A stretch of 64,000 nt of DNA from positions 5,553,569 to 5,617,568 of the forward strand of contig SCHM01000002.1 in the NCBI GenBank assembly GCA_004123355.1, written 5' to 3'. This document shows positions 59,236 through 64,000 of the stretch, piece by piece. The notes below the pieces were generated by a model. It did not search any database. It had not been told where the DNA came from and was given only the letters and a program-made list of their open reading frames with translations. The DNA comes from Amphirosellinia nigrospora. Lineage: Eukaryota; Ascomycota; Sordariomycetes; Xylariales; Xylariaceae. The position numbers were made by a program, and so were the translations under genes. Within the stretch, counting starts at the first letter, position 1. Every line of letters starts with the position of its first letter.

Positions 59236-59962
59236 GTTCTTATGGGGTCTGGTTAGGCATCAACATTTTTTGCTTGGCATTTAAACAACACCTAGACCAT
59301 TGTCGATATTAGATACCGACTCGCAAGGCATGGTACCGACGAAGCTGGGGGTTGATCTGAAGCTCCGAGACAAAGCGCGACTCCAGCTTCATGGGCATCT
59401 GCCAATCCAACGAAGTCCAAACCACTAAATCGTGAGCTAGCGGCCATGACCGAGCGAGAATTAGAAATAAGTGCAGAGGAGAATTAGAAGCAGTGCGCAG
59501 CTTCGAAGGAGGCCCTATCTATTGTCCCGAATTATTTCCCAGAGCCAAGAAATAGACTTCTGCAGGCCAAGAGGCTTGGACGGTCGCTTACGGAGCAAAA
59601 GAGGAACAATAACATGGAATGTTCAGTCTCCTGGTGAATTTAAATATAGAATCGACGCAATTCTCATAATACAACAGGAGTTAATGGTGGAGCACCGATG
59701 GTCATCGAGTCAAATCTTCTGCTTCCCTCGGGAGAGAAATGGATAAGTGCAGTATCTCGGCGATCAGCAAGTCCATGAGGTGCACTCATGCACGATATAT
59801 CACACTCTGGCATTTGCCCGCAAGTAGCAATATTGCCGCTAAATGAATGTAACTCCCTTGGACATTTTTCTTCTTTGCCAGAAACGAAAGTCCTAAACCA
59901 ATATGAAAGTTGGAAAGAAAGCTTCTAGGCAACAAGTCCGACAAATCTTAACGCCAAGTAAC

Positions 59963-61170
59963 CTATATAATCCAATCCAGCCAGCTATTCAAGAGTTTCT
60001 TATCCAAAGCAGGAACAACAATCTTCAAATCAGTCGATGCTAAGTTGGTATCGTAGACAGGTATTTCTGTGCCGCTGTACTCCTCTTCATAGTGGTCCAG
60101 TGTCACAAGGGCTCTGATTGAGGGCTTGGAACAGGTTCAATTTGAGTAATAAACGACTATGGTGCCAAAGGGGCCATATAGATCTAAGTTCCCCCCTCTG
60201 TTTAAAAGGAGGATTCGCCGCCTTTTATGCTCAGAATTCCCTTCTTTTCCTTTCCTTTCCTTTCCTCTACGGGACCGAAAGGAAAAACCTTTGTAGCCGG
60301 TGAAGCGAGTGTCTCGGTATTCGAGTTCAGCTCGGTATCTGCTTCTGAGTCTTACGATAACTTCGTACGACTGCTACAGCTTCGTAGGGTAGTATTTTGC
60401 GAACTCCGTGTGGGACCCTGTGTGGCACTGTATTGCGCACTGACCAGGGTCCGTGTGACATCCAGCAGGGTCAGCGCTGGCATTTCATTGTGGTCGCTGG
60501 GGCCGCCATTCCGAATGTCTCGTAGCCGCTTAATCCACTGCTGCAGGCCTGCTGTATGCTTAATTTCAAGGCTTTCTTGTATTACCTCGGCAAAAAGCCC
60601 CCCAGGGTTGCGGCTCCGGATGGCTAACATTGTAGAAATGAAGCCCTATATGGTCTTGACTCGTAACGAGCGTGTGTAGCATCTTAGAAACCGTATCAAC
60701 AGGTAGCCAGTCTATCAGAGGACCGTTATTTGGGACAGGCATGAGAGTTTTTTGCTGTCTTCACGATAGCTGAAATACAACCCTGATCCCCCCACTTGCC
60801 TGTAGAACCCCGAGTAGGGCCTCCAATCTGAGCTACACGAACGATAGACACAGGAACACCACACTGTTCGTAGCCAGCAGCGAAAATTCTCTCGGCTGCG
60901 TGTTTAGATTGCCCTTAACCGTTATTGAGGGCTGCCAGAGGGTCTCTCACGAGAGCTTCAGGGACCGGGGCTCTACGCGCCATGTTTCCGACTGACGGCA
61001 ATGAACTGACAAATATAATGCGTATATGCCCAGGTTTAGTGACTGCTAGACGGATGAGCTCTCGGTAGAATTCAAGAACGGACTAAAATACAGGAGAGGG
61101 AGAACAAAGTTGGAAACCCATGAATTAAAAATAGTAACATGGGTGACAATTAGAATATTATCAGCGGAAC
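59963..61170 (-). pseudogene. C-terminal reductase domain of an NRPS-like enzyme, split by solo LTR C
   Basis: The minus strand from about 61165 reads as the terminal thioester-reductase (NAD(P)-binding) domain of an adenylating reductase: VTHV..NSW..NF at the start, YRELIRLAVTKPGHIRIIFV, an SSL.SVGN strand, GQSKHAAERIFAAGYEQCGV with the Y of the YxxxK position replaced by a stop codon (about 60917), SIVRIAQIGGPTRGSTGKWG, and the C-terminal helices FAEVIQESLEIKHTAGLQQW. Solo LTR C sits between LTLLD and HYEEEYSGTE; removing it and one target duplication restores the reading frame to the stop at 59963. The N-terminal adenylation and carrier domains are absent, cut off where the neighbouring HET gene ends. 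A dead fragment. Confidence 0.75.
60101..60460 (+). mobile_element. solo LTR, copy C
   Basis: A 360-bp copy (TGTCACAAGGGCTCTGATTG ... CCGTGTGACA) flanked by the target duplication TCCAG at 60096-60100 and 60461-60465. It is inserted inside the coding remnant of an NRPS-like reductase domain and is very similar to copies A and B. Confidence 0.92.
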
Positions 61171-61172
61171 CA

Positions 61173-63572
61173 CTAAACAAGCTTAACAGATTGCCTTGGA
61201 ATACGATCCCAAAACTTTCTGCCACCCAATCCTCGCGTTTCAGAGTACCATAAACCGACTTTTAGAAATCCATCCTCTTTACTTGATGGTAGTAGTAGGA
61301 GACCAAGCATGATTTCTGGGTCAGTTACGTGTTTGTCCTGGGACAGAAAGAAATGGTTGAGAACGTTGTTGAAGCTGCTACGGGATATCAAGACCATGAA
61401 AAGCCGGTCAAAGTGCAAAGGATCATCCGGATTCTTTTTCTCGCCAAGGGTAATCCAATCCAGGTGTAGGGAAGCAATATATTCGCCTGCCCCAGACAAC
61501 AAGGTATAGTGGAAATTCAATCCCAGCCACCGGCTTTCAGAAAGTGGGGTTTTGATTACACTACCCTCGCCTTTATAGAGAGGCAATTGGAATAGTTTCG
61601 CATCGATGTTGAGAGTACCGCTCGACACACGACCATATGGATTTAGAGCCGGCAGCAATATTTTCCTCCTTCAACTCGAATTCAGGCGAAATAATATAGA
61701 GGCTTGTCTGAACCCCGGTTACCCAAGCAAGCCCGCCTGGGTGATGTGCCCAGCTCCAGGAGGGCGCAATGTGTCCTTGGGGATGTGGTTGGGTGTAAGT
61801 GGAGAGATCACTCCACGAATGAGGGGACCAAAGAAGACCCCTGTGTAAGTCTGATTTCCATAACCCAGCCAAGTACTTCTGTTCCGGGAACATCTCGACA
61901 ATAGTCCTCGGAAGCGCAGAAAGTGCAGGAAGCCTATCTTTCTCATATGAAAGCAGCCGATTACCATAATTTTTGACTAGGCCATACCAATTATTCAAAC
62001 ATTCTGTAGCTTTCTTTCGGTCCCGGGGAAGAACTCGTCGTCCTCAAATTTCGACCCATCTGCCGACTCTTTCAAATTGCTACAGCTAAAGTGAAACATC
62101 AATGGCCCAAAAAAGACTTTGCGTGGCGATAGCCAAGCTTCTTGAAAAGTCCACCCTCGGCCCTTCCAAGCACTCTCATTGATATCTAGGTTGGCCGGGT
62201 TATCAGGCTGACCGTTAATAAGTGTATCCAGCGGCCCGTTAGAACCTTTGAAGCTATTTTTCGGGTGTTGTAGCATCCGAAGGTACAGTTTCCCCGAGAC
62301 TGAGCTATCCAGGCGGGAGCGGAAATTGGTCTGCAGCATGTACGGGTCGTGCAATCGCTTCAAGAAGCCGCTCGCGCAGGAGTTACCCTGGACGATACAC
62401 AGCGTCACAAAACTGTTAGCATAAACTTTCGCCATGTTGAATGCTTCCGTGGCCCAATCGTCCTCATTGTCTTGGATAATACATAAGGCATCTACCCAAA
62501 GGTACCTGATCCTAAGGCTTCGGCATACTTGCACGGCATCGGCAACTGTTTGTGGTAGGAGTCTGAATTCAATCTTTCGCTGTGGTCTTGTATTGTGTCG
62601 GTTGTTGTTTTGAGCTGACTCTCAGCCTCCTTTTCGGGGCCCCAGCAATAGCTCAACGCTACATACCTTTCCCTCGGACAAAATAGGGTCTTCCCTGGAA
62701 TGACAAGTTTTAATTCTGTGCCGTACTTGGGTTAACATCCAGAAGACGAGTAGGGTTATAAGCGTCCTCTCGGAAGCAGCGGGGACTTCAACAACAGATC
62801 TAGTGATAAGATCATGCAAGCGTTTTATTGAGGGGGGGGAGGTAGTTGTTTGATAGAGGTCTGCGCCAGATCTGAAACCATGACGCACAAGGATCTATTT
62901 TGGGTCAGCCTTTCTCTTAATACCTAGATACGGGGACTTTATAGCGTACCAGTGGCATCAGCATGGATGTTATAATGAAGTGAATGATCACTTTTTTTGC
63001 TTCCCCGGTCAATCGTGAAGAAGACATAGAGCGAATCAAGGCTAATTTTCTTAGATGGCTTCTCAACGACCTCCAAATGGTTCATATCATTCGACTCGTA
63101 GAGTTGATACGCGATCTCGGTGATAATCAACTTGGCTTGATCGGCCGTTCTTTCGCTATTATCTGAACGTAAATCATCGTTGGTGTCCCCAGCAATCTTG
63201 TCCCAGACAGATATGACGTCTCCCCTAAGTATTTTGCAGAATGCACATCCTAGCAAGCCCGTTGACGCAAGAACGGGAAGACCTGGCAAGGTATCTTCTC
63301 TCTTATAACCCCAGCTTTAGCTGTAGCTTAGGCCAAGTCTCTATCGTATCCTTCTGTTTGCCGAGGCCGGCTCGCATTGCCTCGCCCGCAAAGTTGGCCC
63401 CCGGTCTCTCTGCATATGTTTCTTCTATTTCTCCAAAGTCAACGGCTCGGTCCCCGTTCTTCTTTTGCCTCACGATGCCGCCTTGTGCCGCGTCATCCAG
63501 CTGGAGAACCTTACAATGGTGGCATGGTAGATCGAAAGACAGAAGCTGAAAATGATCGGTTTCTCCCTCCAT
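61173..63572 (-). CDS. HET-domain protein (TOL/HET-6-like class)
   Basis: Likely start ATG 63572 (MEGETDHFQLLSFDLPCHHC). After LPVLASTGLLGCAFCK and an intron (about 62892-62945) the HET core appears: RLLPQTVADAVQV, YLWVDALCIIQDNEDDWATE, the W-x-x-x-x-W-T-F-Q-E region as RGWTFQEAWLSPRKVFFG, and later WYGLVKNYGNRLLSYEKDRL, SWSWAHHPGG and LNPYGRVSSGTL. A second intron probably spans about 62610-62660. At least three one-base losses (for example the GGGG run near 63304 and the end of the block at 62005) change frame without breaking conserved sequence. Unlike the HET gene at 54 kb it has no CAG-to-TAG stops, so it is probably functional in non-self recognition. Its 3' end abuts the reductase fragment. 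Confidence 0.7.
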
Positions 63573-64000
63573 TCTAGACTTTGGGTGGATCACAGAGCTT
63601 AATATATAGAGGCGCTAGGTCATAGGAGAATTAGGTATTGTCATGAGGACACGTACGATGTGAGAAGCGATTGTGCTCAAGTGCTTGGAATTTGGAATTC
63701 AATTCAACTAATAATCTCTTTGGGGTCTCTACGGGATCTGATTTCCTAATTCTGACTTTAATGTAACCTCGCCCATCCTCGAGAGGGGTTGAGGCTATTC
63801 TAGCCAATGCTACGGCACCAATATATTATATCTCAGCCCACGGAGTGATACCGGCCTTCCAGGGCTTTTCAGGAGTTTCCAGAGGTCTGTATAGCTCCTA
63901 TGGCTAAGTCATGTAGCTAGTTCGTGTGACAACTGTATCAGAGTCTCAGACTCTACCCAAACCTAAAGTAAGTGGTTCACAGTCTTAACTCTCGCGTATC
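63573..64000. other. promoter of HET gene 2 and repeat D copy 2
   Basis: No gene; most of the interval is repeat D copy 2 (63674-63908). Confidence 0.6.
63674..63908 (+). repeat. dispersed repeat D, copy 2
   Basis: Direct-orientation copy of 28148-28443 (CTCAAGTGCTTGGAATTTGG ... ATGGCTAAG), shorter by about 60 bp in the middle. The copies are about 35 kb apart, one abutting the kaurene-oxidase-like P450 and one upstream of HET gene 2. Confidence 0.8.

Larger units (their letters stand above)
58023..59962. other. gene-free stretch with tRNA-derived and repeat-E relics
   Basis: Apart from the tRNA-like relic at about 58402-58530 and a partial repeat-E-like fragment at about 59150-59235 (CCCCTGTCATTTACCCC.TACCTAATTTGCCC), nothing is supportable here. 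Confidence 0.5.

Noticed and set aside
1-64000. CRISPR array or prokaryotic operon structure
   Set aside because: Genes have spliceosomal introns and separate promoters; no regularly spaced repeat-spacer array was seen.

Overview
This window looks like the genome of a filamentous ascomycete (Pezizomycotina). The evidence is short introns of about 45-160 nt with GT-AG ends, HET-domain genes, dispersed solo LTRs, a roughly 9.3-kb extremely AT-rich block typical of repeat-induced point mutation (RIP), and a fungal diterpenoid gene cluster. The species cannot be named from the sequence.

Layout. Positions 1-9300 are an AT-rich, gene-free, RIP-type block. Positions 9.9-20 kb are sparsely genic: a small secreted protein, a decayed minus-strand gene, a SRPBCC-fold protein, a condensation-family acyltransferase and a small CxxC zinc-knuckle protein. 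Positions 21-50.4 kb hold the main content, an ent-kaurane-type diterpenoid cluster: GGPP synthase (41.2 kb), a bifunctional ent-copalyl diphosphate/ent-kaurene synthase (47.1-50.4 kb), an ent-kaurene-oxidase-like P450 (28.4-30.2 kb), four further P450s (21.2, 24.0, 38.4 and 43.1 kb), an aldehyde dehydrogenase, a SAM methyltransferase and two bHLH regulators of the SREBP (Tyr-in-basic-region) type. Positions 50.7-64 kb hold an uncharacterised gene, an ankyrin protein, a HET gene with CAG-to-TAG stops, a secreted protein, a tRNA-derived relic, a reductase-domain pseudogene split by a solo LTR, and a second HET gene.

How the genes fit together. GGPP synthase makes C20 diphosphate, the CPS/KS cyclises it through ent-CDP to ent-kaurene, and the P450-4-like enzyme should oxidise C19 to ent-kaurenoic acid. 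These three steps are shared with fungal gibberellin biosynthesis. I see no CYP68-type GA14 synthase, 20-oxidase or desaturase. The other P450s, ALDH and methyltransferase therefore suggest a different ent-kaurenoid end product.

Two window-wide observations stand out. First, a 10-bp element GTCGNNCCAC (SRE-like) occurs ten times in the promoters of cluster genes, often as pairs 20 bp apart, and the cluster encodes bHLH proteins of the class that binds such sites. Second, nearly every frameshift in otherwise well-conserved genes is explained by one missing base in a short homopolymer or repeated-base pair (mostly C/G). This points to consensus sequencing error rather than gene death.
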